Shown here one piece after another: positions 63,748 to 64,000 of a stretch of 64,000 nt of DNA. The notes under the pieces are model-generated. The model saw only the letters and a list, made by a program, of their open reading frames with translations, was not told where the DNA came from and searched no databases. This DNA comes from Methanosphaera sp. ISO3-F5 (GTDB lineage: Archaea; Methanobacteriota; Methanobacteria; Methanobacteriales; Methanobacteriaceae). The position numbers and the translations under genes were made by a program. The stretch spans positions 110,119 to 174,118 of the forward strand of contig NZ_CP118754.2 of assembly GCF_034480035.2 (NCBI RefSeq), written 5' to 3'. Every line of letters begins with the position of its first letter. Position 1 is the stretch's first letter.

Positions 63748-64000
63748 TACTAATGGGTGTGGGAGTATAATATTAATATATATAATAATAATGATTAAAA
63801 CCAATAAAAAACTTAGTATAACTAATAAATGTATTATTATTATAATATAAGTATAATAAACCACTCATATATCTATTAAATATATAATATACTGTATAAT
63901 TAAAATATAAGCTATTAAATTAAAATAATTATAATGACATACATCATAAAAATAGGTTACACATTATACCAAAAAAAAATTATTAAAGGAATGAATAAAA

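Overview
The window is very AT-rich, lacks rRNA and tRNA genes that I can recognise, and carries an archaeal histone gene, archaeal TATA boxes, GGAGGTGAT ribosome binding sites, DUF2207 membrane proteins, an ACGX-type radical-SAM peptide locus and TTACAnTTGAAA boxes like the Cdc6/Orc1 sites of Methanothermobacter. Together these point to a methanogen of the Methanobacteriales, most likely Methanosphaera or a close relative. The genus is an inference from base composition and gene style; I could not search for matches.

Layout. (1) 0-13.4 kb looks like a replication-origin or segregation neighbourhood. A possible origin at 6.69-6.90 kb has an AT-only tract, G-strings and two inverted TTACAnTTGAAA boxes. 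It is flanked by about 80 copies of a 9-bp motif, TGTAGCACA, in clusters at 2.3-3.2, 5.3-6.6 and 10.0-10.6 kb. The motif's orientation is mostly TGTAGCACA to the left of the origin and mostly TGTGCTACA to the right. Inside this zone sit the histone, two ribbon-helix-helix/coiled-coil proteins, a small ribbon-helix-helix protein and a ~600-bp array of 11-bp TCTTACC repeats. TelA and an XpaC-like protein follow. (2) 13.4-28.4 kb is mixed: an AbrB/PIN toxin-antitoxin pair, a broken MFS transporter, an HsdS fragment, two tandem DUF2207 proteins, a tyrosine recombinase, and duplicated small secreted proteins around a TetR/radical-SAM pair. (3) 28.9-60.6 kb is a defence-rich island: a nuclease-like protein plus a HEPN protein, a DUF2075 helicase, an ACGX-repeat RiPP locus under a palindromic HxlR operator, a GmrSD-like DUF262 protein, a complete type 4 BREX operon (brxP-brxC-pglZ-brxL), an XRE/ImmA pair, a type I CBASS (CD-NTase plus Cap15-like 2TM effector), VapBC, and a DUF4143 ATPase. 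(4) 61-64 kb has a repeat pair, a lone PIN protein and a third ribbon-helix-helix/coiled-coil protein with its own 55-bp repeats.

Two observations stand out. First, four copies of a previously hidden 26-35 residue hydrophobic peptide gene lie in pairs at 22.8-23.6 kb (minus) and 61.5-62.1 kb (plus). Three have a strong ribosome binding site just after a hairpin, and the units carry an antisense-facing TATA box, the layout of a type I toxin-antitoxin locus. The two pairs are inverted and bracket the defence island, with the recombinase just outside. Second, the first two CBASS genes have no ATG, GTG or TTG start at all; their ribosome binding sites point exactly to ATA and ATT codons.

Several genes are broken by one-base changes in A or T runs (MFS transporter, secreted protein, RiPP maturase, CBASS-adjacent zinc protein). 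Either the assembly has homopolymer errors or these are real pseudogenes; reads would decide.
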